Assembly (NCBI GenBank): GCA_936450465.1 | Contig: OW388291.1 | Location: 84,489,099 to 84,553,098, forward strand | Direction: 5' to 3' | Origin: Gibbula magus | Taxonomy: Eukaryota > Mollusca > Gastropoda > Trochida > Trochidae | Length of the DNA stretch: 64,000 bases | Shown: one piece after another, positions 39,201 to 47,839 of the stretch | Layout of the letters: each line of letters starts with the position of its first letter | How positions within the stretch are numbered: position 1 is the stretch's first letter | Made by a program: the position numbers and the translations under genes | Notes under the pieces: generated by a model | What the model saw: the letters and a program-made list of their open reading frames with translations, nothing else | What the model was told of the DNA's origin: nothing | Database searches by the model: none

Positions 39201-42200
39201 TATGTATATGCCACTTCTAAATGCCCTTCAAAGATTACCTTGATTGTTCTCAAACAGTCATTAGCTATGAGTCAAAATGTAATGTTAGACACTTGTTGAT
39301 ATTTGTTATAACTTACCACAACATGCCATAGTTGATTAATTTAAGGTTTCAGAATAGGTTTTTCCATGTATATATCATATGGAGATTTATCTAGCTAAAC
39401 AAGACGACAGTCACTTAACTAAGAAGGAAGTTTCTCCAAATGTACAATACGACAGTCACCTAACTAATAAGAATGAGGCTCTCCAGCTATACATGGTGAG
39501 AGTCACTTAACTAAAAATGATGAGGTTTCTCCAGCTATACATGGTGACAGTCACTTAACTAAAAATGATGAGGTTTCTCCAGCTATACATGGTGACAGTC
39601 ACTTAACTAAAAATGATGAAGTTTCTCCAGCTATACATGGTGACAGTCACTTAACTAAAAATGATGAGGTTTCTCCAGCTATACATGGTGACAGTCACTT
39701 AACTAAAAATGATGAGGTTTCTCCAGCTATACATGGTGACAGTCACTTAACTAAAAATGATGAAGTTTCTCCAGCTATACATGGTGACAGTCACTTAACT
39801 AAAAATGATGAAGTTTCTCCAGTTGTACAAGATGACAGTCACCTAACTAAGTGGGAGGAGGTTTCTCCATCTATACTTCATGAAAGTCACCTAACTAAGT
39901 GAAGGGGAATCATGAATCATGAAACATGACTTAGCTGGCCACTTGACCCCACTGTTGGTCACCTGATTTATAGCTCTATCTCTATCTGGTCTGATATCAA
40001 CTCTTTTTTATAATAAATGCTATGTGCTCGTGGAAATAAAGGAGTAATAATCATAATGGGATATCAATCTCTTACAGGTTTGGGACAATGTACATCAAGA
40101 ATACTATAATCACCTCCGATTGCGCATGCTCCAGGATTCCCTTGATCAGAGCATTGAATTTGTATAGGATTGCTGTAAAGAGAGTTCTTTATCCTCATGT
40201 AACCCGTTAGTGTAATTCAAGGCCAAGATCTCAGTTATGTACATCAAACTAGTTTCTTTAGTTAGATATTTTTTGTTTTACGATGAAATGTGAAGAATCG
40301 CTGGCTTATTTTCCAATGGTAGTTTCATTAACATTTCGACCCTTACAAACATGTATATTGCGATAAAAGTGCGTCGAATAGACTGTATTCCATAGGCAAA
40401 ATCTACTGAATTGTTTTCGAATTCAAAATCTGAATTAGAAATATGATGAAATGTTCTACAAGGATATGTAATTTATATACTAATTCAACACTTACATCCT
40501 GGAACATGTGAAGATACGGAAAACGTGAATAATTCTTTGTCATGCTTTGCTGATCTTCACTATCCATCATTCCGTCATTGGTTGCATCAGAAAACGCATG
40601 CAGTTATTTTATCATGTGGCGTACACATTACGTGCGAATTTGAAGTGCGTTGCGATGCGATGCGATGCGTTGCGTTGCGTTGCGATGCGTTGCGATGCGT
40701 TGCGATGCGATGCGATGCGATGCGTTGCGATGCGTTGCGATGCGTTGCGATGCGATGCGATGCGATGCGATGCGATGCGATTGAAATGAGACCTGGCAAC
40801 TGCACTTATTTGTTATGCTTCGCATTTGAAAAGCAAGGGAATAACGTTATATATTTGACCACGTGGATTAGGGTATTTTCCACTTCGTGGCTTTAGGGAC
40901 TGGACTATCCGTTACGTGTTCTTGTTTTAACTTAACATCAAATACTTAAGTACTATCAATTGATTCGCACACCATTTCAATCAATATTTCAGTAATTCAC
41001 AATGATTGGCGACAAACCCCGCCTCATTACTATCGACACCGACGCGTCATCCAGCTCGTAGAAGAGAATTCTGCACTCTACGATGAAAGAAGTAGAGACT
41101 ATCAATTGTATTTCCGAAACACGTGATGCAAATATCGCAATTGATGATGCAAAAACTACGACCGCATTGTTTACGCATGCGTTGTCACGAGCGTTTTTTG
41201 CAATACACTAGGTGCGGTCCATCTGCGATTAGCGTCGTGCGTTTGGTCCTCTTACACTTCCTCAAATAAATGTACTATATAATTCATATGTTCACAAGGT
41301 GTTATATTTTCTGTGTTTGATGGATTCTTATAATTTAATAAACTGAAAATAATCACATATTTCATTGAAAACATATTTTATTCATTTAAGAAATGGATTA
41401 GGCACAAGTTAGAAATATATATATATATTTTTGAAGCCCTCTCCTCATAATCGACAAACATCTACAATGCTAAATACATAACACAAAGTCTTGCACAAGA
41501 GAGTGTTAAAATCTACAAGTGAAGTAGAGTAGGTAGTTTGAGAAGGTAAACATGTATATTATACACATTATTAAGGCAACACACAATTAGAAATACTATT
41601 TTATGACAAAAAAACGAATACGAAAACTAAAAATTAAGAATACGGTTAAAACATACGTTTTTAATTATGTATTAATTGAACCGCTAGCTCTTTCCACTAA
41701 ATGTATGAACATGGTGAAACATATGTTTTCATTGACTGGAAGATTGTGGAAGATTTGGATTGTCATACAAATTTGGAAATCTTTGCTTTAATTCTAGACG
41801 GAAATTAGCATAATTTGGACATCTCAAGAAGAAATGATAGACTTCTTCAACCAAAGCACCACAAATGCAAGATTTACTTTCAAACAGATTGACACGATAC
41901 AGATAAGCGTTAAGGAAAATACACGAATTTCTTAACTTACTGTATATATAACGTTCATCTTCCTATCACCGAATATTTTGGGATATTACACACTTGTGCT
42001 GAATGAAATAGAACCCCGGGGTTGTATTAGAGGAAATACGGTATGCCGTATTATAGTGTTTGATATGTAGGCCTACAGGTATATGCAGAAACATAACATA
42101 AATACACATAAATCGACATGCATCAAATCAATTCTACATTTGGAATCAAATATATTCCTTTGATATCAAAGGAAACAACCTTACCTGACAGCCAACGTGG

Positions 42201-43164
42201 TTGGAAAATACCTCATTTGAGTGACGTCATCAGGGAATTCCGTATGTGAATTCATTTGCTTTGCGTACAAAATGGCAGGCCTTTCTATCTTATTCGCATC
42301 GGATCGCAACGTATGCTGAATTGGCATGTAGTGTATTAGGCCTACACAAATTCAAAACGTACTGCTCGTGTTTTTTTTGAAGCAACGCACGACGAAACGC
42401 ATTGAAAATCGGCCGTAGTGTCAATCCAGCCTTTACGCATGTAGTGTGAATGAAAAATCGCATGTAATAAATATCCACACTAAGAGTTATGTATATTTAT
42501 TATATTATATGTAGGTTAGTGTCTTAACTTGTTTCAATCTTTTAGCTTATAATAACATGCAAGAATTAATTAGTAACGGTGTCTCCGATTGATTGGATGT
42601 TCTCTTTATTTCTTTATCTCTCTTATTTGAGATCGACTGCATATTTTTAAAGAATTTAGTTTCATTTTCATGTTTCCTAGAAAAGCCATTGAAAGGGACT
42701 ATTACTGGGAAGTGCTTATACAATTCGTAGAATTGCGCAGTGCTGAAATAATGTAGCCTATGAATGAATAGCTGTCTTGTGACGGAAATATGATACTATT
42801 GAAACATGTTACATCCAGTCTAGCTGGAAACAGTGCGTAGTGAAGGAACACAGGCTGGGGAGATATATGGATATGGGTATACTATATATAGTATACTCAT
42901 ATCGATATTTCCTCCCCAGCCTGTGTGGAGTAAAGTCATATAACTCTATAATCACAATTGTGAGTGTATTTCACTTCCTGGTTGGCCCCCTGTACGGTGT
43001 CTGCTGTGTCTCCCAGTGTTCATGTTTATATGCTGGTTTGTATCAAGTACGGCCGAGACCAGTAAACCATCTATATTGATGAAAGGTTGATGCCGCCATG
43101 ACAGCCGTTCTACCGTGTTTGTTTGACTTACCGGATTGACGATAGTTCCACCGGAGTACGCCAT
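24155..43164 (-). CDS. tandem-repeat galectin, 346 residues, 11 coding exons
   Basis: Joined minus-strand exons give one continuous frame: 43164-43132, 39017-38932, 37308-37101, 36614-36495, 34611-34561, 34317-34276, 34020-33985, 31626-31585, 29873-29785, 24771-24555 and 24271-24155. All introns are GT/AG and phases agree at every joint. The total is 1041 bases including the stop. Residues about 12-149 form carbohydrate-recognition domain 1. It has HFNPRF at 60-65, N73, W80, E83 and R85, the complete galectin beta-galactoside signature. Residues 150-206 form a P/G/Y-rich linker (PGYPP, YNP motifs). Residues 207-346 form domain 2, which keeps R258, N271, W278, E281 and R283 but has Thr and Asp where His and Asn are expected. 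There is no signal peptide, as is usual for galectins, which are cytosolic and leave the cell by non-classical export. The architecture matches galectin-4/8/9-like proteins that cross-link glycans; a role in molluscan innate immunity is inference. The start ATG has G at -3 and G at +4. Untranslated exons were not identified. Confidence 0.93.
24461..24485. repeat. homopolymer G25 in the last galectin intron
   Basis: Twenty-five consecutive G on plus (C on the transcribed galectin RNA), about 70 bases downstream of the exon 10 donor. The length may be imprecise because homopolymers are difficult to sequence. Confidence 0.9.
24555..24771 (-). CDS. galectin exon 10: sugar-binding core of domain 2
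   Basis: The acceptor CAG precedes a one-base split-codon remainder and the exon ends ATCAAG before GTAGGG. It encodes RFTVNLMCGP, then TFDARF in place of HFNPRF, then VRNHKVGSVWGTEER. The Trp, Glu and Arg of the site are kept while the His and Asn of H-x-N-x-R are Thr254 and Asp256. Confidence 0.93.
24945..24985. repeat. 41-base target-site duplication, left copy
   Basis: Identical over 41 bases to 28178-28218; it begins TAATGTTTAAATTTGGTTTA. The two copies exactly bracket the LINE insertion at 24986-28177. Confidence 0.93.
24986..28177 (-). mobile_element. 5'-truncated non-LTR retrotransposon (LINE) in galectin intron
   Basis: The minus-strand element starts abruptly inside the endonuclease domain (VVLCGDFNTDL, then GISDHFPV). 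It continues to a reverse transcriptase with NYRGITLTSVIGKIFEKLL, motif A FLDNEKAFDRIWHDGLL, motif B GVGQGRVLSAWMF and motif C LLADDTTVV, with Leu in place of the usual Tyr or Phe. One frameshift near 27155-27180 separates the endonuclease frame (28159-27149) from the RT frame, which then runs open to the stop at 25185. After the stop come about 200 bases of 3' UTR, an AATAAA signal and a CATT microsatellite tail at 24986-25004. A perfect 41-base target-site duplication flanks it. The clade is undetermined; such proteins are usually annotated as jockey-like. The copy cannot move by itself, being truncated and frameshifted. Confidence 0.93.
25185..28159 (-). pseudogene. LINE endonuclease-reverse transcriptase ORF, frameshifted
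   Basis: The endonuclease end and spacer (to about 27170) and the reverse transcriptase with its C-terminal region are in different frames. Around 27170 the peptide ...EDPIIKT should continue as NAIKSLKKNKSPGPD but the frame slips, consistent with a one-base indel. The downstream 622-codon frame is otherwise undamaged. The C-terminus has a C-x2-C-x10-H-like pattern (QCLICETESEDIVKHQLIYC), as in many LINE ORF2 proteins. Confidence 0.88.
28178..28218. repeat. 41-base target-site duplication, right copy
   Basis: Exact duplicate of 24945-24985, directly abutting the truncated 5' end of the LINE. Confidence 0.93.
28220..29300 (-). mobile_element. Tc1-type DNA transposon relic
   Basis: Minus-strand translation gives a degraded Tc1/mariner transposase. 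An N-terminal part at 29283-28975 contains RIVHETKIRGRRPSTVS and helix-turn-helix-like ISSRTVCDRLK. A later part near 28740-28600 reads PFGGGSVMFWGC, LPLVTVRGNLNGQRYQ, followed near 28350 by TSMRRRVEQAIQVGRGYR. The order is right for Tc1 transposases, but stops, frameshifts and a nested foldback (28883-29001) break it. Terminal inverted repeats were not located. It lies in the intron before galectin exon 10. Confidence 0.75.
28883..29001. mobile_element. small foldback element nested in the Tc1 relic
   Basis: The termini GGGCCCTTATTCTCGAAACG (28883 on) and its near complement, ending CGAGAATAAGGGCCC (to 29001), form arms of about 28 bases around a core of about 60 bases. It interrupts the transposase reading, so it inserted after the Tc1 copy. 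Confidence 0.75.
29666..29726 (+). mobile_element. ultrashort (61-base) short-repeat insertion with TSD
   Basis: A 61-base segment beginning GCGTGAGTGAGTGAGTTATT and ending CAGCCATTAGCGGCGA is bracketed by perfect 12-base repeats GAATCCAGAGGT (29654-29665, 29727-29738). The sequence resembles the abundant GTGAGTGAGTGAGTT...CGCCGC short repeat of marine gastropods as I remember it. A second copy of almost the same length lies at 62495. Confidence 0.8.
29785..29873 (-). CDS. galectin exon 9: start of domain 2
   Basis: Eighty-nine bases, acceptor TTGCAG and donor CAG|GTAGAG. It encodes PTPYTASIPGGLFPGRMIY and then ISGVPNPSVS, the first galectin strands. It matches exon 2 of domain 1 (TIPYNCPIPGGL...) in sequence and in its +2 exit phase, which supports origin of the two domains by gene-internal duplication. 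Confidence 0.92.
30060..30640. repeat. tandem array of four imperfect 130-170-base units
   Basis: CACTTCAGTTAGTGGGTAAT or a close variant recurs at about 30066, 30199, 30349 and 30518. Each copy is followed by a related stretch ending in a GTTTTGGA..CTGCTCCGGAAACGA type sequence. The array closes with a (GGAC)n tract near 30603-30630. It lies in the intron between galectin exons 8 and 9. Confidence 0.8.
31585..31626 (-). CDS. galectin exon 8: linker exon (14 codons)
   Basis: Acceptor TTACAG and donor CCG|GTGAGT. It encodes TPAPAPGYPPAYNP, in phase 0 at both ends. Flanking intron sequence on both sides resembles that of the other linker exons. Confidence 0.88.
31950..33610 (+). mobile_element. 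old LINE relic, related to the 25-kb LINE
   Basis: Plus-strand fragments in shifting frames match the other LINE in order. RGITLTPVLEK lies near 31958, FKRFPRPFQFG near 32050, then QQGVGQGRALSAWL and YINDLL (RT motif B, 32200-32270), ILHFRLAQYKC near 33075 and LHRYS near 33310. A final cysteine-containing part reaches about 33600. Deletions and stops are many, and the catalytic motif C was not found. It sits antisense to galectin between exons 7 and 8. Confidence 0.75.
32440..32690 (+). mobile_element. fragment of another LINE C-terminus
   Basis: The plus frame reads ITIAMCPYCPNKLE, then after a stop ESHVLLECPLYTDLRIKYL. This is the C-x2-C ... H ... C pattern typical of the end of many LINE or retroelement polymerases. 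It interrupts the older LINE relic and is therefore probably a nested insertion. Confidence 0.55.
33854..33910. repeat. short foldback (57 bases)
   Basis: The arms AGTTAAACTGGTATAAATGC and GCATTTATACTACAATTTAACT are imperfect inverted copies around GGAGCTTGTCGAC. It is probably a remnant of a small foldback transposon. Confidence 0.55.
33985..34020 (-). CDS. galectin exon 7: linker exon (12 codons)
   Basis: Acceptor TTTCAG, donor CCG|GTGAGT. Encodes VPVPGYPPIYNP, phase 0 at both ends. Confidence 0.87.
34276..34317 (-). CDS. galectin exon 6: linker exon (14 codons)
   Basis: Acceptor TTTCAG, donor CCG|GTGAGT. Encodes TPAPAPGFPPPYNP, phase 0 at both ends. The intron after it matches that after exon 7 for at least 60 bases. 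Confidence 0.87.
34561..34611 (-). CDS. galectin exon 5: linker exon (17 codons)
   Basis: Acceptor TTACAG, donor CCG|GTGAGT. Encodes TPAPMPGYPPAQPVYNP, phase 0 at both ends. It is three codons longer than its sister exons through an internal AQP insertion. Confidence 0.87.
34885..36345. mobile_element. large composite foldback element
   Basis: Several nested inverted segments share one centre. AACAGGGAAAAAGTAACGG near 34900 pairs with the complementary CCCGTTACTTTTTTTCCTG near 36320. AAGGCACAAGGTGGG at 34935 and 35115 pairs with the complementary CCCATCTTGTGCCTT near 36100. GGCATAACTCTTGCCAG at 35861 pairs with CTGGCAAGAGTTATGAC near 36030. The tip of the hairpin is near 35950. There is no coding capacity. 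It lies between galectin exons 4 and 5. Confidence 0.65.
36495..36614 (-). CDS. galectin exon 4: end of domain 1
   Basis: Forty codons, acceptor CCCAG and donor GCC|GTGAGT. It starts VSVNGVHFCNFNHRLPKESV and ends VNISYVKFQGGA, the closing strands of domain 1 leading into the linker. Confidence 0.92.
37101..37308 (-). CDS. galectin exon 3: sugar-binding core of domain 1
   Basis: 208 bases, acceptor CTTAG and donor AAG|GTGAGA. It encodes FSINLSLSPQ, HFNPRF, VVVRNHHQHGGWGSEER and FEIIILADSHHYK. All canonical galactoside contacts are present (His60, Asn62, Arg64, Asn73, Trp80, Glu83, Arg85). Confidence 0.94.
37623..38112. mobile_element. MITE (490 bases) with TTAA duplication
   Basis: The ends are inverted: AGGTGCATCCATTGTGTT on the left and, on the complementary strand, AGGTACATCCATTGTGTT on the right. 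TTAA flanks both sides (37619-37622, 38113-38116), as for piggyBac- or Kolobok-type elements. There is no coding capacity. A partial relative lies at 57260. The element lies in the intron between exons 2 and 3. Confidence 0.8.
38650..38900. repeat. 48-base minisatellite, about five units
   Basis: TGATTGTGGAC-type segments recur at 38657, 38704, 38752, 38800, 38848 and 38897, giving a 48-base period with considerable divergence. It ends about 30 bases from galectin exon 2. Confidence 0.8.
38932..39017 (-). CDS. galectin exon 2: start of domain 1
   Basis: Eighty-six bases, acceptor TTGCAG. The donor is taken as AC|GTAGTA because this alone joins in frame to exon 3 and restores RSTFSINL. It encodes TIPYNCPIPGGLQNGKMVV and then IQGTCNHRS. 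Confidence 0.9.
39390..39905. repeat. 48-base minisatellite, about ten units
   Basis: Head-to-tail 48-base units with TCTCCAGCTATACATGGTGA and AGTCACTTAACTAAAAATGA segments. The inner units are nearly identical and the outer ones degraded. It lies in galectin intron 1 and is unrelated in sequence to the other 48-base array. Confidence 0.92.
40645..40782. repeat. TGCGA/TGCGT pentanucleotide array
   Basis: About 27 pentamers that are either TGCGA or TGCGT in irregular order, in galectin intron 1. Cys/Arg-rich frames through it are by-products. Confidence 0.93.
41729..41937 (-). mobile_element. LINE ORF2 C-terminal fragment
   Basis: The minus frame reads KLRNSCIFLNAYLYRVNL, then SKSCICGALVEEVYHFFLRC and PNYANFRLELKQRF, and ends with a stop at 41729. 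The C-x-C ... H ... C pattern with CPNY..R..L is the usual end of LINE polymerase proteins of a family different from the other LINEs here. Upstream parts are absent. It lies in galectin intron 1. Confidence 0.65.
42849..42925. repeat. 77-base hairpin in galectin intron 1
   Basis: The arms CACAGGCTGGGGA (42849 on) and TCCCCAGCCTGTG (to 42925) pair. Pairing then continues almost without break to a small TATATA loop through GATATGGGTATACTA and TAGTATACTCATATC. The size resembles a pre-miRNA, but a short MITE-type palindrome would look the same. Confidence 0.75.
43132..43164 (-). CDS. galectin exon 1: start codon and N-terminus
   Basis: Eleven codons, MAYSGGTIVNP, ending CCG|GTAAGT in phase 0. 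The ATG has a favourable context (G at -3, G at +4). Its closing NP is like the end of each linker exon. Confidence 0.85.
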
Positions 43165-43378
43165 GTCTGTTCTACTAGTTATCACGAACACCGCAAGCTT
43201 CGGTCCACTTCCTTTACGAATGAGTGAACCTCATGAATATTAATGAGTTATGAGAAACCGATCGCGCGAAATTGAAAACGAGGCTAAGGTCACTTCAAAA
43301 CCCGGGGGCATTTAGAAAGTTAGGCTTCAACAAGCACTGACTACACCAACACCTTGCCCATTTAGCCATCGTGACCTC

Positions 43379-43455
43379 GACGATGGCCGAATTGGTACGG
43401 TCAGTGTTGGCGGTTGGTGAACTATTCTGTCGGTATGGGTTCGAATCCCGAAAAA
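43379..43455 (+). repeat. tRNA-like sequence (SINE head or pseudo-tRNA)
   Basis: GATGGCCGAATTGGTACGG resembles the D-arm of a Ser/Leu-type tRNA and GGGTTCGAATCCCG (about 43437-43450) is a perfect box B. The anticodon arm and acceptor pairing are not convincing, so this is a tRNA-derived repeat rather than a working gene. Confidence 0.45.
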
Positions 43456-43705
43456 AGTACAATTACTGGTACTATTGTAGAAAGTGTGATACCAAATATA
43501 ACAATACTACAGTACATTTGTTCACATCTAAATAACATGTATTTCTAAAAGCATTATCATCTATGAAACAGAATAACATATTTCATTGAATAAATTTCAG
43601 TCTAATTTTTATGTTAGATTTGTAATTATCTATAATACCTTGCTTTTGTATCACACATATGATACAAAGACAAGTTTAATCGAGAATTATGTAACCTTTA
43701 TGTAT

Positions 43706-46700
43706 TATAGCTCCCTATATAATGATCCAAATATGTCCAAAATAAACTAGCCGATCTACTTCTCTGTCCCAAATAAACTAGCCCTTGTATAACGTTCTAC
43801 TCGTCTGTCCCAAATAATCCAGCGCATTTTATAACTATCTCTTTTTTGTCCAAAATAACCTAGTCTCCTTATAACGGTCTACTCGTATGTCCCAAATATC
43901 CTAGCTCCTATATAACGATCTACTCTTCTATCCAAAATATCCAAACTCTATCCAAAATATCTTAGCCCCTATATTACGATCTACTCGTTTTTCCCAAATA
44001 TCCTGGCCCTAATATAACGATCTTCTCCTATGTCCCAAATATCCTAGCTCCTATATAACGATCTACCCGAATGTCCCAAATATCTTAGCCCCTATATAAC
44101 TATCTACTCGTCTGTCCCAAATAACCTATCCCTTATATAACGTTCTAATCGTATGTCCCAAATATCTTAGCTCCTATATAACGATCTAATCGTCTGTCCA
44201 AAATATCTCAGCCCCTATATAACGATCTACTCGTCTGTCCAAAATATATTAGCTCCTATATAACGATCTACTCGTCTGTCCAAAATATCTTAGCCCCTAT
44301 ATAACGATCTATTCGTCTGTCCCAAATATCTTAGCTCCTATATAACGATCTACTCGTCTGTCCTAAATATCTTAGCCCCTATATAACGATCTACTCGTCT
44401 GTCCTAAATATCTTAGCCCCTATATAACGATCTACTCGTCTGTCCTAAATATCTTAGCCCCTATATAACGATCTACTCGTCTGTCCTAAATATCTTAGCC
44501 CCTATATAACGATCTACTCGTCTGTCCAAAATATCTTAGCCCCTATATAACGATCTACTCGTCTGTCCTAAATATCTTAGCCCCTTTATAACGATCTACT
44601 CGTCTGTCCAAAATATCTTAGCCCCTATATAACGATCTACTCGTCTGTCCAAAATATCTTAGCCCCTATATAACGATCTACTCGTCTGTCCCAAATATCT
44701 TAGCCCCTATATAACGATCTTCTCGTCTGTCCCAAATATCTTAGCCCCTATATAACGATCTACTCGTCTGTCACAAATATCTTAGCTCCTACATAACGAT
44801 CTACTCGTCTGTCCTAAATATCCTAGCCCCTATATAACGATTTTCTCGTTTGTCCCAAATATCCAAACTCTATCCAAAATATCTTAGCCCCTATATTACG
44901 ATCTACTCGTTTTTCCCAAATATCCTGGGCCTAATATAACGATCTTCTCCTATGTCCCAAATATCCTAGCTCCTATATAACGATCTACCCGAATGTCCCA
45001 AATATCTTAGCCCCTATATAACTATCTACTCGTCTGTCCCAAATAACCTATTCCTTATATAACGCCCTAATCGTATGTCCCAAATATCTTAGCTCCTATA
45101 TAACGATCTAATCGTTTGTCCAAAATATCTCAGCCCCTATATAACGATCTACTCGTCTGTCCAAAATGTCTTAGCCCCTATATAACGATCTACTCGTCTG
45201 TCCCAAATATCTTAGCCCCTATATAACGATCTACTCGTCTGTCCAAAATGTCTTAGCCCCTATATAACGATCTACTCGTCTGTCCCAAATATCTTAGCCC
45301 CTATATAACGATCTACTCGTCTGTCCAAAATGTCTTAGCTCCTATATAACGATCTACTCGTCTGTCCCAAATATCTTAGCCCCTATATAACGATCTACTC
45401 GTCTGTCTGTCCAAACTATCTTAGCTCCTATATAACGATCTACTCGTCTGTCCCAAATATCTTAGCCCCTATATAACGATCTACTCGTCTGTCCAAAATA
45501 TCTTAGCCCCTATATAACGATCTACTCGTCTGTCCCAAATATCTTAGCCCCTATATGACGATCTACTCGTCTGTCCAAAATGTCTTAGCCCCTATATAAC
45601 GATCTACTCGTCTGTCCAAAATGTCTTAGCCCCTATATAACGATCTACTCGTCTGTCCCAAATATCTTAGCCCCTATATAACGATCTACTCGTCTGTCCA
45701 AAATGTCTTAGCTCCTATATAACGATCTACTCGTCTGTCCGAAATATCTTAGCCCCTATATAACGATCTACTCGTCTGTCTGTCCAAACTATCTTAGCTC
45801 CTATATAACGATCTACTCGTCTGTCCCAAATATCTTAGCCCCTATATAACGATCTACTCGTCTGTCCCAAATATCTTAGCCCCTATATGACGATCTACTC
45901 GTCTGTCCTAAATATCTTAGCCCCTATATAACGATCTACTCGTCTGTCCCAAATATCTTAGCCCCTATATGACGATCTACTCGTCTGTCCCAAATATCTT
46001 AGCCCCTATATAACGATCTACTCGTCTGTCTGTCCAAACTATCTTAGCTCCTATATAACGATCTACTCGTCTGTCCCAAATATCTTAGCCCCTATATAAC
46101 GATCTACTCGTCTGTCCAAAATATCTTAGCCCCTATATAACGATCTACTCGTCTGTCCCAAATATCTTAGCCCCTATATGACGATCTACTCGTCTGTCCA
46201 AAATGTCTTAGCCCCTATATAACGATCTACTCGTCTGTCCAAAATGTCTTAGCCCCTATATAACGATCTACTCGTCTGTCCCAAATATCTTAGCCCCTAT
46301 ATAACGATCTACTCGTCTGTCCAAAATGTCTTAGCTCCTATATAACGATCTACTCGTCTGTCCCAAATATCTTAGCCCCTATATAACGATCTACTCGTCT
46401 GTCTGTCCAAACTATCTTAGCTCCTATATAACGATCTACTCGTCTGTCCCAAATATCTTAGCCCCTATATAACGATCTACTCGTCTGTCCCAAATATCTT
46501 AGCCCCTATATGACGATCTACTCGTCTGTCCTAAATATCTTAGCCCCTATATAACGATCTACTCGTCTGTCCCAAATATCTTAGCCCCTATATGACGATC
46601 TACTCGTCTGTCCTAAATATATTAGCTCCTATATAACGATCTAATCGTCTGTCCCAAATATCTTAGCCCCTATATGACGATCTACTCGTCTGTCCCAAAT

Positions 46701-47839
46701 ATCTTAGCCCCTATATAACGATCTACTCGTCTGTCCCAAATATCTTAGCCCCTATATGACGATCTTCTCGTCTGTCCCAAATATCTTAGCCCCTATATGA
46801 CGATCTACTCGTCTGTCCAAAATATATTAGCCCCTATATAACGATCTAATCGTCTGTCCTAAATATATTAGCTCCTATATAACGATCTAATCGTCTGTCC
46901 CAAATATATTAGCCCCTATATAACGATCTAATCGTCTGTCCTAAATATCTTAGCCCCTATATGACGATCTACTCGTCTGTCCTAAATATATTAGCTCCTA
47001 TATAACGATCTAATCGTCTGTCCAAAATATCTTAGCCCCTATATAACGATCTACTCGTCTGTCCTAAATATCTTAGCTCCTATATAACGATCTAATCGTC
47101 TGTCCTAAATATCTTAGCCCCTATATAACGATCTACTCGTCTGTCCCAACTATCTTAGCCCCTATATGACGATCTACTCGTCTGTCCTAAATATATTAGC
47201 TCCTATATAACGATCTAATCGTCTGTCCCAAATATCTTAGCCCCTATATAACGATTTTTTCGTTTGTCCCAAATATCCTAGCTCCTATATAACGATCTAC
47301 CCGAATGTCCCAAATATCTTAGCCCCTATATAACTATCTACTTGTCTGTCCCAAATAACCTATCCCTTATATAACGTTTTTCTCGTATGTCCCAAATATC
47401 TTAGCTCCTATATAACGATCTAATCGTCTGTCCAAAATATCTTAGCCCCTATATAACGATCTTCTCGTCTGTCCTAAATATCCAAGACCCTATATGACGA
47501 TCTACTCGTCTGTCCTAAATATCCCAGCCGCTATATATATAACGGTCTACTCGTCTGTCCTAAATATCCTAGCCCCTATGTAATGATATATTCGTCTGTC
47601 CAAAAAACCTAGACCCCTATACAACGTTCTACTCGTCTGTCCCAAATAATGTATCTCATATTACAGCGGTCTACTCGTCTATCCAAAAAAGCGTATAATT
47701 ACTTATGTAACGATCTACTCCTCTGTCACAAATAACCCATAGTCCCCTAATTTCTAAATAACGATCTACACCTGTCCCAAATAACCAATGGAAGTCCCAA
47801 ATCTAACGATTTACTCGTCTGTTCCAAATAACGAATCAT
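43706..47839. repeat. 41-base satellite array
   Basis: About 100 head-to-tail units of 41 bases built from TATATAACGATCTACTCGTC followed by TGTCC, AAATATCTTAGCCCC and variants. The edges are degraded and the middle is homogeneous. A block beginning CCAAACTCTATCC recurs after 922 bases (43941, 44863). A duplicated TCTG variant recurs at 45401, 45774, 46024 and 46397, giving a 623-base higher-order repeat. The right end belongs to the 3.38-kb duplication. Confidence 0.94.

Noticed and set aside
40525..40896. Cys/Arg/Asp-rich frame resembling a metal-binding repeat protein
   Set aside because: By-product of the TGCGA/TGCGT array inside galectin intron 1.
43706..47839. 41-base repeats considered as a CRISPR array
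   Set aside because: Units are directly adjacent with no unique spacers, the context is eukaryotic, and there are no cas genes.
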